A model generated the notes under the pieces. The model was not told where the DNA came from, ran no database searches, and was given only the letters and a program-made list of their open reading frames with translations. Below are positions 1 to 6,534 of a DNA stretch of 8,286 nt, in pieces. The stretch comes from a bacterium (lineage in GTDB: Bacteria; Verrucomicrobiota; Kiritimatiellia; UBA8416), in NCBI GenBank assembly GCA_020048935.1, contig JAIFLS010000080.1, positions 1 to 8,286 of the forward strand, written 5' to 3'. Numbering within the stretch: the first letter of the stretch is position 1; each line of letters opens with the position of its first letter. The translations under genes were made by a program, and so were the position numbers.

Positions 1-2
1 GG

Positions 3-401
3 CGCAAGTATCTGAAACCGTGCTACACGACGATTTACAAGCCCATCCGCGATGCCGGTCACTACGTCTATATGCACACAGACGGCCATATCTGGGAGAT
101 TATTCCGGACCTGGTGGAAGCCGGGGTCAACATCGTCAACCCCCAGATCCGTGCCAACGGGCTGGACAACCTGGTCAGGGTGTGCAAAGGAAAGGTCTGC
201 GTAGCCCTCGATCTCGATCGCCAGATGTTCCCGTTCTGCACACCAAAGGATATCGACGCGCATGTCCGCGAGGCCGTCGAGGCGCTCGGCTCACCCGAGG
301 GAGGACTGTGGCTCTGCGCCGAAGTCGGGCCTGACGTCCCGCTGGCCAATATCGAAGCCATCTGTTGCGCCCTCGAGAAATACCGGACATTTTTCGGGTG
401 A
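3..401 (+). CDS. Uroporphyrinogen decarboxylase-family (URO-D-like) protein, C-terminal part
   Basis: The reading frame is open from the left edge and ends at TGA 399-401, giving 132 residues of a protein whose N-terminus lies outside the window. The pattern YMHTDGHIWEIIPDLVEAG, followed by GVNIVNPQ and a closing segment with AEVGPDVPLANIEAI, is what I expect at the C-terminal half of the URO-D barrel family (PF01208 type). In that family a His/Asp-rich strand is followed by a helix, a Gly-Val-x-x-x-Asn-Pro strand, and a last 'nIeam' helix before a short tail. Family members include heme-pathway HemE and many methyltransferase-like paralogues (MtaA/CmuA type). This fragment looks more like the divergent paralogues abundant in PVC bacteria than like HemE, so its substrate cannot be stated. 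It converges on the opg operon and has no evident functional link to it. The family call is fairly secure; the exact role is unknown. Confidence 0.8.
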   Translation, partial: RKYLKPCYTTIYKPIRDAGHYVYMHTDGHIWEIIPDLVEAGVNIVNPQIRANGLDNLVRVCKGKVCVALDLDRQMFPFCTPKDIDAHVREAVEALGSPEGGLWLCAEVGPDVPLANIEAICCALEKYRTFFG

Positions 402-472
402 TGCCCCTCCGCAGGTGGATGCATAGCCGTTGCCGGACCTCTGGTAACTGGCCATGATAATTCAAAAGAACA

Positions 473-652
473 ATGAGTACACGCGACAACTGTATTCTCA
501 ACGGGATGCCTGTCGAAAGCTACAAAGTGATGCTGGATGAGTATCTGGATGAGTATCGCCGGTTGTGCGCGGACGCCCCGGAGTATAATCGAATTCATCG
601 GGAAGCCCGCCGCCCGCTGGGGTGGGCGCGAACAGGGTGGTTAACGATATAA
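473..652 (+). CDS. Possible small protein of 59 aa, unrecognised
   Basis: An ATG at 473 opens a 59-codon frame ending at TAA 650-652. The product begins MSTRDNCILNGMPVESYK, continues with an acidic, tyrosine-rich stretch (LDEYLDEYRRLCADAPEY) that would form a helix, and ends in a basic, tryptophan-containing tail. The composition is protein-like, but I recognise no family. The ribosome site is weak (AAAAGAAC just upstream). The last 12 bp overlap the 3' end of opgH on the other strand, a compact convergent arrangement. It lies 71 bp after the URO-D-like gene and could be co-transcribed with it. It may equally be a chance frame, because nothing outside the translation supports it. Confidence 0.35.
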   Translation: MSTRDNCILNGMPVESYKVMLDEYLDEYRRLCADAPEYNRIHREARRPLGWARTGWLTI

Positions 653-2794
653 GGCGCTGGCTGGTGCCGCGGTAAGCGTGTTGTAATGGCGCATCGCCAT
701 TCGCCACCAGGGGGACAGCTCCTCGTCCGGCGTCAGCCACAACCGCTTGTGAAGCGCCACGACTGAAGGCTGGTGATTCATCAGGGCCTGCTTCTCGCGG
801 GCGGTCAGCGTTTCCGGCCCGTTCTTGAGAAGCCGGGTCTGCAGATTCTCGAACGGTTCGCTGATGCGCTGGGTTCTCGACGACCGTTTCAGTATCCCCG
901 CATGCGCGGCATTCAGGTAGGGATCCAGAACGATCCGCATCAATCCGTAATTCGCCCGCAGGGGTTGCGGGGGAGGGAAATGTTTCCGGCATTCCGCGAT
1001 GTTCTTCTGAAGATGAGAGATCACCGCCGGGGGATGGCTCTCATATGGCGTCAGGAAGATGCCCAGCCGTCGAAACCAATCCCCCAGCGCTTCGCTGCCC
1101 AGCACCACGGAGAGCGGCACGCTGCAGATCAGGCTGATCCAGATGGGTGCCAGCCACCAGAAGAAATCGGAGCGGATGGAATAGGCGATGATTGCCCACG
1201 CGCAACCGATGACCGTGTGACTGGCGTGCGTGAGGATCGCCTCCTGCCACGATGCGCCTTTTGGTCCGGTGCGCTTCTGGCCCAGCCACGAGACTTCCTG
1301 TCCGAGCCATGTTCCGATCACGGCCTGCGTATTGAAAAGCATCTGCACGGGGGCCATCAGCATCGAGAGGCACTGTTCGAGTGCAATCCCAGCCACGATT
1401 CTGGCGACGCCCCCGAAGCCTAGCCTCAGTGACGGACGGAATACCGCCAGCAGCAGACCGTAGAGCTTGGGCGCGAGCAGCATGATTACCGTGACGACAA
1501 AGAGCCCGAACGCAAGGCGGATGCCGCCGATATCGAGAAAGGAGGTCAGGCCCACGTCATGGTCGAAGCGCCGGAACGCCTCCCGCTGGACTTCCTGGGA
1601 GGCGTGTATCGTTCCCAGGATAAGAAACAGGAACCAGAGGAGACAGGAGAGGTAGGACATGATGCCGAGTGTCAGGTGCAGCTTGTTGATCCCGTGAAGG
1701 CCGCGCGAGAACAGCAGCCAACTGTGCTGCAGGTTCCCGCGGCACCAGCGCCGGTCGCGCTTGGCGTTATCGATGAAGGTCGGAGGCACGCCCTCGAAAC
1801 TGCCCGGCAGTCCGGCGGCCAGCCATACGGCGTAGCCCGCCTTGCGCATCAGGGCCGCTTCGACGTAGTCGTGGCTCAGGAACCGTGCATGTTTCTGTGC
1901 GCCGGGTATGGCGGGCAATGCACAATGCTCGATGAACGGATGCAGGCGGATAATCGCGTTATGGCCCCAGTAGTTGCCCTCGCTCATCTGCCAGAAGTTC
2001 ATGCCGGCGACAAATGCGGGACCATACACGGCCGAGGAAAACTGAATGAGACGGGCAAAGAACGTGGTGCCGCCGGTGAGCTGTGGCGCGGTCTGGATAA
2101 TCCCCGTTGCCGGATTGGCGTCCATCATGGCGACCAGGCGGTTGATCGTATCGGCATCCATCAGGCTGTCGGCGTCAAGGATTACCATGTAGCGGTAGCG
2201 CTTGCCCCAGCGTCGGCAGAAGTCGCTGATGTTCCCGCTTTTCTTGTTCAGGGACAGGACCCGCTTGCGGTAGAAGATCTTGCCGAAGCCCTTGAGCTGC
2301 TTGCACAGCTCCACCCATGAAACCTCCTCCTCGATCCATTTGTTCGCGTCCGCGGAGTCGCTAAGGATGAAGCAATCGAACTGCTTGATGAATCCACGGC
2401 GGGTCAAGTCCAGATACATGGTCCGCAATCCCTCGTAGACGCGGCTGACATCCTCGTTGCACACCGGGAACACGAGGGCGGTCACCGATGCCGGATCCGG
2501 AACGGCCTCTGCCGGGGTGAACCGGGCGACATTGACGGGATCCCCCTTGAGAATCATGATGAAGCCGACCGTCGCCTGCATAAAGCCGAAGGTCACCAAG
2601 GCGAACAACGGCAGAAACAGGAACAGGAGTACCCATTCAAGCGGGGTCATGCCCCCGCGCCAGAGGATGTCCGCCATGACCCAGCAGGCCAGGGACGTCA
2701 GGAACAGTATCGAGGAAAAGAAAATTCCGCGCCGCAATCCGAGCAGGGCGGGACGATACGACGTGGTGACGCATAAGTGTTCGGGTGTTGTCAT
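641..2794 (-). CDS. opgH: Glucans biosynthesis glucosyltransferase H, short form without cytoplasmic N-terminal domain
   Basis: This inner-membrane family-2 glycosyltransferase polymerises UDP-glucose into the beta-1,2-glucan backbone of osmoregulated periplasmic glucans and passes it across the membrane. The protein has 717 residues. Two membrane segments (about 22-44 and 52-82) precede the cytoplasmic catalytic domain, which carries FPVCNEDV (109-116), LSDS (144-147), DADS (207-210), YWGHNAIIR (275-283), SHDYVEAALM (307-316) and RDRRWCRGNL (346-355, the QxxRW-type acceptor motif). Several more membrane segments follow from about residue 377, then a soluble tail. These motifs match E. coli OpgH closely in order and wording. 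I chose ATG 2794 over the upstream ATG 2869 because it overlaps the preceding stop as ATGA and gives MTTPEH... directly before the first membrane segment. No Shine-Dalgarno sequence is visible, which fits translational coupling. E. coli OpgH is 847 aa; the missing part is the cytoplasmic N-terminus of about 140 residues. Confidence 0.95.
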   Translation of the reverse strand: MTTPEHLCVTTSYRPALLGLRRGIFFSSILFLTSLACWVMADILWRGGMTPLEWVLLFLFLPLFALVTFGFMQATVGFIMILKGDPVNVARFTPAEAVPDPASVTALVFPVCNEDVSRVYEGLRTMYLDLTRRGFIKQFDCFILSDSADANKWIEEEVSWVELCKQLKGFGKIFYRKRVLSLNKKSGNISDFCRRWGKRYRYMVILDADSLMDADTINRLVAMMDANPATGIIQTAPQLTGGTTFFARLIQFSSAVYGPAFVAGMNFWQMSEGNYWGHNAIIRLHPFIEHCALPAIPGAQKHARFLSHDYVEAALMRKAGYAVWLAAGLPGSFEGVPPTFIDNAKRDRRWCRGNLQHSWLLFSRGLHGINKLHLTLGIMSYLSCLLWFLFLILGTIHASQEVQREAFRRFDHDVGLTSFLDIGGIRLAFGLFVVTVIMLLAPKLYGLLLAVFRPSLRLGFGGVARIVAGIALEQCLSMLMAPVQMLFNTQAVIGTWLGQEVSWLGQKRTGPKGASWQEAILTHASHTVIGCAWAIIAYSIRSDFFWWLAPIWISLICSVPLSVVLGSEALGDWFRRLGIFLTPYESHPPAVISHLQKNIAECRKHFPPPQPLRANYGLMRIVLDPYLNAAHAGILKRSSRTQRISEPFENLQTRLLKNGPETLTAREKQALMNHQPSVVALHKRLWLTPDEELSPWWRMAMRHYNTLTAAPASALYR

Positions 2795-3384
2795 CGGGTC
2801 AGGAAGAAGAGTGCAGCCAGGATAAGAAGGTATACGGTCCAGGCAAAGACCATCTTTAGAAACGGCCATCGGGCAAATGTGGCTATGGTTTCGCCGGCGA
2901 GCTCCGGAAGCATGCCCATGTCAATATCACGGGGAACCATGCGACTGACGGAAAGGTCCGGACCGGCCCGCACGGACGAGACCCGTATGGCCTTCATCAT
3001 TTCCTCGGGAATATCCTCGGTTTCCATGAACGCATACGGCCATCGGATACCGGAATCCGAAACCAGTAGCGCCAGGCGGGCCTGCGTCTCAAGCAAATCC
3101 TCGTTGCCATCCGGCACGGTGTTTACCGGCAAAAGTTTCCGGAACCAGTCACTCATCCGCCGGTGGCATTCCTCCACGGCCAGGGTCTCGATAATCCCGG
3201 ATGACACAGGCTTGTACGGTGTGAGGCGGGTGGCCACGGTCTGAAGGACTTGTTGAATCAGCTGCGCACGGTGGATGCGGCTGTCAACGCGATGGGCTCG
3301 CAGGTAGTTTTCCACCTTCTCGTACGCGAGGTTCCAATCCTGGATGCTGCCTGCGGATCGTTCTAGATATCGGGATGCGTCCAT
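2791..3384 (-). CDS. Membrane-anchored protein of 197 aa between opgG and opgH, possible detached OpgH N-terminal domain
   Basis: I do not recognise this protein by family. From ATG 3384 it has 197 residues: a charged, probably helical, soluble part (1-173) that begins MDASRYLERSAGSIQDW, and one strong hydrophobic segment at the very end (about 174-195, LKMVFAWTVYLLILAALFFL) followed by TR. That is a tail-anchor layout with the bulk expected in the cytoplasm. It overlaps the opgG stop by 22 bp and its own TGA overlaps the opgH ATG (ATGA), so all three genes are probably translated together. An ATG at 3396 is an alternative start; the frame is open to 3492, but the extra residues lie inside opgG and are arginine-rich. 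Residues 147-153 (SRMVPRD) resemble the 'R-S-S-M-x-P' stretch I remember just before the first membrane segment of full-length OpgH. That resemblance is weak and needs an alignment. Best guess: an OpgH partner or its split-off regulatory domain. Confidence 0.8.
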   Translation of the reverse strand: MDASRYLERSAGSIQDWNLAYEKVENYLRAHRVDSRIHRAQLIQQVLQTVATRLTPYKPVSSGIIETLAVEECHRRMSDWFRKLLPVNTVPDGNEDLLETQARLALLVSDSGIRWPYAFMETEDIPEEMMKAIRVSSVRAGPDLSVSRMVPRDIDMGMLPELAGETIATFARWPFLKMVFAWTVYLLILAALFFLTR

Positions 3385-4907
3385 TGATAAACCCATGTTT
3401 CGGTCAGCGGCCCGTCGCCGGTAGATAGCGTACATCGCAGTTCTGCCGGAAGATTTGTCGAGGCCGCCTCGACATCGAAAAAAGCCCTCCACGTTTGCGC
3501 GTATTCATTCCTTTGCAGGAACGACCCCAGGACGCGCGCCCTGTCTACCGCCAGATCCATACGGATGTCCTCAAGTTTTACATCCGGATTGTGCGACGGA
3601 CGGGAAAAGTCCAGGATGAAACGCATGGCGCGCCGGTTATAGCTGATTTCCGAAACACGGGTCGAAACCGTTCTGCCCAAAGTGCGCGGCGGCCAGTCCT
3701 GATTATCCAGGAACCAATGCATGCGATAGGAAAAGTCAAGCCGATCGCCGGCCTTCACCTGGCGCGCAGGCACAAAGAACAGATTCACGTTGTCCCCGTA
3801 CTCGAATACGGAGGGAAGTTCCACCAGCCGGAGCTCGCCCTTGCCCCAGGCTTCGCCGGACGGCTCGACCCATGCGCTGGGCCGCAGGTGGTAAAGCGCC
3901 TCCAGATCCTCGTAGCTGCCAAATGCACGGTCGCGCTGGAAAAGCCCGAACCCCTTCGGGTTCTCATCGGTGAAGGAGGACCAGCGAAACTGGTTTGTCT
4001 CATTCACCAACGGACGCCATAACCACTCTCCCGCTCCGGTGTGGATCAACGCCCCGTCGGAATCGTGAACTTCCGGGCGAAAATCCCCGAACTTGTAGGG
4101 GGTGTTCTCCCCGTACCAGAACATGCTGGTCAACGGGGCGATGCCCGGGTTGTTGACGTCCTTCCTGAAAAAGACGCTGATCCGTACATCAACGACCGTT
4201 GTTGCACCTGGCCTGATCAGGAATTCCGCCGCGCCAACCGCGCTTTCGGAATCGAAAATCCCCCAGACGCGGATCTGTTCCGCAGTCCGATCCGGTTGCT
4301 CCGCCCAGAAGTGAGTGAACCTGGGAAATTCCTCGCGCTCATCCTCGGCAATCCGGATTCCAAATGCACGGGAGGAAAGCCCGTAAATCGCGTCCTTAGC
4401 CAGTGTCCGGAAGTAACTGGCACCCTGGAAGACAATTAACTCATCAAGATAATCGGGCTTGTTCAACGGATAGTGGATCCGGAATCCGCTGAACCCCGCA
4501 TCGTGCGGAACCCGCCCGTTGATTTCCACGTCCTTGTATTCAAACATTTGCGTATTGAATTCGACCGGGGTGACAACCTCCCCCTCAACCAGATTCACAT
4601 CGATCCGGTCCTTCTGAAGTCCACCGGGATGAAAGAACTGCAACTGGAAGGGAGCCCTCTCCATTCTCCAGACGGATTCACGAGGAGCGAACCGGATGTT
4701 GCGTAAATCATCATAAGAAAGGTTTCTGAGAACCTTCGGCAGGGCTTTAGGGGGCGAATACGGCGTCAGGGACAATGCGCCCGCCATCGTAACGGCGGTA
4801 TCGAAATTCCATACCGTCATGACATCCGGCGTCTCTGCGCGGGAACGCAAGACTGCCGTCGACATGCACAATAGAATAATAAGCGAAAGGATGAAGGGGT
4901 TATGCAC
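3363..4907 (-). CDS. opgG: Periplasmic glucans biosynthesis protein, OpgG/OpgD family
   Basis: OpgG and OpgD act in the periplasm on the osmoregulated periplasmic glucan made by OpgH; the E. coli proteins have been described as beta-1,2-glucanases (GH186). The frame shows family landmarks throughout: LPKVLRNLSYDDLRNIRF (56-73), a central FWAEQPD strand (200-206), GIAPLTSMFWYGEN (255-268), FRPEVHDSDG (276-285), GEWLWRPLVN (293-302), DENPKGFGLFQRDR (314-327), RPSAWVEP (342-349) and a C-terminal Ig-like portion (about 395-514). I chose the GTG at 4907 because it starts directly before a good signal peptide (hydrophobic core FILSLIILLC, likely cleavage after RSRA at residue 24) and gives 514 aa, close to E. 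coli OpgG (511). An in-frame ATG at 4973 would add 22 residues, and the frame stays open to 5093. No clear Shine-Dalgarno precedes either start. It is the first gene of the operon. OpgG and OpgD cannot be told apart from this sequence alone. Confidence 0.93.
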   Translation of the reverse strand: MHNPFILSLIILLCMSTAVLRSRAETPDVMTVWNFDTAVTMAGALSLTPYSPPKALPKVLRNLSYDDLRNIRFAPRESVWRMERAPFQLQFFHPGGLQKDRIDVNLVEGEVVTPVEFNTQMFEYKDVEINGRVPHDAGFSGFRIHYPLNKPDYLDELIVFQGASYFRTLAKDAIYGLSSRAFGIRIAEDEREEFPRFTHFWAEQPDRTAEQIRVWGIFDSESAVGAAEFLIRPGATTVVDVRISVFFRKDVNNPGIAPLTSMFWYGENTPYKFGDFRPEVHDSDGALIHTGAGEWLWRPLVNETNQFRWSSFTDENPKGFGLFQRDRAFGSYEDLEALYHLRPSAWVEPSGEAWGKGELRLVELPSVFEYGDNVNLFFVPARQVKAGDRLDFSYRMHWFLDNQDWPPRTLGRTVSTRVSEISYNRRAMRFILDFSRPSHNPDVKLEDIRMDLAVDRARVLGSFLQRNEYAQTWRAFFDVEAASTNLPAELRCTLSTGDGPLTETWVYQWTHPDI

Positions 4908-4991
4908 GTCTGCGAAGGTAACAGAAGCCCCCTCGGAAAAGCAAGAACCGAATAGGAATAAACCGCATCCCATAAGTGGGATGTTTTGGTT

Positions 4992-5019
4992 ATTATGCTG
5001 CCAATGGGTTGCTTGTAAA
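4992..5019 (-). promoter_or_regulatory. Candidate sigma70-like promoter of the opg operon
   Basis: Read on the minus strand, TTTACA (5019-5014) and CATAAT (4997-4992) each match the -35 and -10 consensus at 5 of 6 positions and are 16 bp apart. Transcription would begin near 4985, about 78 nt before the GTG start chosen for opgG and about 12 nt before the alternative ATG at 4973. The local sequence is AT-rich compared with the genes on either side. This is a motif match only, but it is the best one in the intergenic region and lies in the right place. Confidence 0.45.
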
Positions 5020-5084
5020 TTAATTGACACGCCTCTTGTGCTGCCGTAGCTTGCGCTGTGAGACCCCCTTGATATCCATGAGAG

Positions 5085-5303
5085 ATGAGCCATTCAATGA
5101 GCGAACCCATCCAAAAGCAGCCACCCCCTGATATCGCTGGCACGCCCGATCCCGGTCAGAGCCGGCTGATTGAACGCGGCTACGGAATGTTCATCCGTTT
5201 CGACAGGCAGCATCACGCGGAAAAACTGCGCTTGCGGATTACCAGGGCCTCCGCGCCGCCAAGCATCCACATGGTGACCGTTTCCTGCCATCATGTTTTA
5301 TAA
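5085..5303 (+). CDS. Doubtful small ORF of 72 aa
   Basis: ATG 5085 (or ATG 5097, four codons on) to TAA 5301-5303 encodes a 72-residue product. It has a proline-rich start (EPIQKQPPPDIAGTPDPG), a central RGYGMFIRFDRQHH and a basic LRLRITRAS stretch. Third codon positions are moderately GC-rich, as in the neighbouring genes, which weakly favours coding. There is no good ribosome site beyond GAGAG just before the first ATG, and I recognise no family. The opposite strand is also open from 5294 to 5094 (66 aa, containing NPQAQFFRVMLPVE). At most one of the two is real, and both may be chance. Confidence 0.22.
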   Translation: MSHSMSEPIQKQPPPDIAGTPDPGQSRLIERGYGMFIRFDRQHHAEKLRLRITRASAPPSIHMVTVSCHHVL

Positions 5304-5417
5304 TAGAGGCACTTGCAGAGTACATGATGATACACAACGGGAGTCTCGCTGTCCTCCCGCCCGTCTAGTCACGCTCTTTTCAAGAAATGCTTCGCTATGC
5401 ACCCTCTCATGCGCAGC

Positions 5418-5437
5418 GGACGCCGAGGACGGCGTCC
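5418..5437. repeat. Perfect GC-rich inverted repeat (hairpin)
   Basis: GGACGCC (5418-5424) and GGCGTCC (5431-5437) are perfect inverted copies separated by the six bases GAGGAC. The hairpin would be stable in RNA or single-stranded DNA. No run of T follows on either strand, so it does not look like an intrinsic terminator for either neighbour, and neither gene ends here. A dispersed palindromic element or the end of a small mobile element is possible. Confidence 0.6.
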
Positions 5438-5453
5438 CTCCCGGTGTTTATCG

Positions 5454-5497
5454 GTCTCAATGTCCGAAAATGTCAGTCTCAATGTCCGAAAATATCA
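5454..5497. repeat. Two tandem copies of a 22-bp repeat
   Basis: Copies at 5454-5475 and 5476-5497 lie directly end to end and differ at one base (G at 5472, A at 5494). Each contains the core CAATGTCCGAAAAT. They start 16 bp after the hairpin and end 113 bp before the PATR start codon. Paired short repeats like this can be protein-binding sites, or the multiple end repeats of a transposon such as those at IS21-type termini. No transposase gene is nearby. Confidence 0.85.
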
Positions 5498-5540
5498 CTG
5501 ACTCATTCACAACAATTTGGCTTCCCGCCCCCTTCAGAAT

Positions 5541-5553
5541 TTGGTATAACCAA
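5541..5553. promoter_or_regulatory. Palindrome overlapping a -10-like box upstream of the PATR gene
   Basis: TTGGT-ATA-ACCAA is a perfect 5-bp inverted repeat with a 3-bp centre. It overlaps TATAAC (5545-5550), a 5/6 match to a -10 box on the plus strand, about 60 bp before the start codon. No good -35 box stands at the usual distance upstream (TTCCCG is what is there). An operator over a promoter is possible, but short palindromes arise by chance. Confidence 0.25.
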
Positions 5554-5595
5554 GGCTCAAGTTGATGTTTGCGTGATAATGCGTTTTGGTGATTC

Positions 5596-5601
5596 AGGAG
5601 G
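5596..5601 (+). promoter_or_regulatory. Strong Shine-Dalgarno site of the PATR gene
   Basis: AGGAGG stands nine bases before ATG 5611. It fixes the start codon, which matters because the resulting N-terminus has no obvious signal peptide. Confidence 0.75.
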
Positions 5602-5610
5602 TTTGTTGCA

Positions 5611-6534
5611 ATGAAAACCAGTATATTCGGAATTGGCAATGTTGTACGAGCCAGACTGCTTAACGTCACCTGGGACGTCAGCCCCGGCGCGGTCGGTGCC
5701 GGTAACAGCGCCGTAACGGGCGGAACTGGAACTTGGAACACGGCCAACGGGAACTGGACCATCGATGGCGGCTCCAACAACATCGCCTGGGTCAACGGCA
5801 ACAACGACACGGCCATCTTCGGCGGCACGGCTGGCACGGTCTCGCTGGGCGAGGGGATCACCGTCGGCGGGCTCATCTTCACGTCCGCGTATACTGTGAA
5901 CAGCAACACCATCACCTTCGGTGTGGCCGGGACCATCTCGAACACGGTGGCGGCGACGATTGCCTCCGCCCTTGCGGGTGGCGTGTCTATCACCAAGTCC
6001 GGTGGCGGCACGCTGACCCTCTCCGGAGCCAACACCTACTCCGGCGGTACGGTCATCAATGCGGGCACGATTAGTTTCGGCGCCAACAACGATAGCTACC
6101 TTGGTGCCACATCCGGCGGAATTACTTTCAGTGGCGGCCGAATTACCTATTCGGATGACTTTGTATTGAATCGCGCCGTCACGGTCAACGCAAACTGGGC
6201 TCTGGATAACCGGATTACCGTGAACGGGGTGCTCTCCGGCAGTAGCTCCATCTCGCAGTCGGGTGCCGACGTTGTTACATTCGCGAATGCCAACAACACG
6301 TTCACGGGCACAATTAATTCCGGCTACGCAATGTCCTTCGCCAGCCTCGGGGATTCCTTTAATCCGATCAACAATATCTACAACGGCGGGATTTTCACTT
6401 GGACCGGTGGTGCGAAAACGCTCGACCTCCGTCCGTTCACCTTGAACGCCGCCGGCGCCGCCACCCTGAACAGTAGTGGCAGCGGCGCTTGTGATTCAGC
6501 AACCCTTGGCCATCACCGGCGCGGCGGGCGCTAG
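5611..6534 (+). CDS. PATR protein, segment 1 (N-terminal, runs out of frame near 6490)
   Basis: This segment is the intact N-terminal portion. Residues 1-18 (MKTSIFGIGNVVRARLLN) carry basic residues but no hydrophobic core, so no signal peptide is visible. Residues 19-73 hold a module with TWDVSPGAVGAG, GTGTWNTANGNW and an AWVNGNNDTAIFGG strand, common at the start of such beta-solenoid proteins. Residues 127-155 are a canonical PATR repeat (ITKSGGGTLTLSGANTYSGG...). Residues up to about 293 (LNSSGSGA) read as true protein; the remaining CDSATLGHHRRGGR is the out-of-frame tail before TAG 6532-6534. The natural continuation is LVIQQPLAITGAAG in the next frame. A product ending here would lack most of the solenoid. 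Confidence 0.75.
   Translation: MKTSIFGIGNVVRARLLNVTWDVSPGAVGAGNSAVTGGTGTWNTANGNWTIDGGSNNIAWVNGNNDTAIFGGTAGTVSLGEGITVGGLIFTSAYTVNSNTITFGVAGTISNTVAATIASALAGGVSITKSGGGTLTLSGANTYSGGTVINAGTISFGANNDSYLGATSGGITFSGGRITYSDDFVLNRAVTVNANWALDNRITVNGVLSGSSSISQSGADVVTFANANNTFTGTINSGYAMSFASLGDSFNPINNIYNGGIFTWTGGAKTLDLRPFTLNAAGAATLNSSGSGACDSATLGHHRRGGR
5989..6075 (+). repeat. PATR repeat 1 (protein-level)
   Basis: Encodes ITKSGGGTLTLSGANTYSGG plus VINAGTIS, the closest match in the window to the canonical autotransporter-associated beta-strand repeat. Other copies lie at 6620-6691, 7280-7375 and, cut off, 8239-8277. Confidence 0.8.

Larger units (their letters stand above)
4908..5610. other. Intergenic region between divergent opgG and the PATR gene
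   Basis: This 700-bp stretch separates two divergent units. Its opgG-proximal third is AT-rich and carries the candidate opg promoter. Positions 5085-5303 can be read as a small protein on either strand, with neither reading convincing. The PATR-proximal part (5304-5610) has no credible gene but holds a GC-rich hairpin (5418-5437), a 22-bp tandem repeat (5454-5497), a palindrome over a -10-like box (5541-5553) and the ribosome site of the PATR gene. The density of small repeats suggests past insertion or a regulatory region. Confidence 0.7.

Noticed and set aside
611..628. Inverted repeat CGCCC/GGGCG as a terminator between the converging genes
   Set aside because: Only a 5-bp stem with an 8-base loop and no T run on either strand.
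1559..2320. 253-codon plus-strand frame
   Set aside because: It lies wholly antisense to the catalytic core of opgH, whose motifs are unmistakable; its translation has no recognisable domain.
2795..2869. Upstream ATG (2869) as the opgH start
   Set aside because: It would overlap the preceding gene by about 80 bp with no ribosome site, and adds residues without family resemblance; the ATGA overlap at 2794 is a better start.
5024..5052. TTGACA at 5024-5029 as a plus-strand promoter
   Set aside because: The -35 is perfect, but 17 bp on the -10 is TAGCTT (3 of 6) and no convincing gene follows closely.
5299..5304. Perfect TATAAT on the plus strand
   Set aside because: The only -35-like partner (GTGACC, 19 bp upstream) is poor and the start codon is about 300 bp away; probably chance in an AT-rich spot.
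5457..6035. 192-codon minus-strand frame rich in Val, Pro and Ala
   Set aside because: Mirror image of the Gly/Thr-rich PATR coding sequence; such antisense frames are a compositional side effect.
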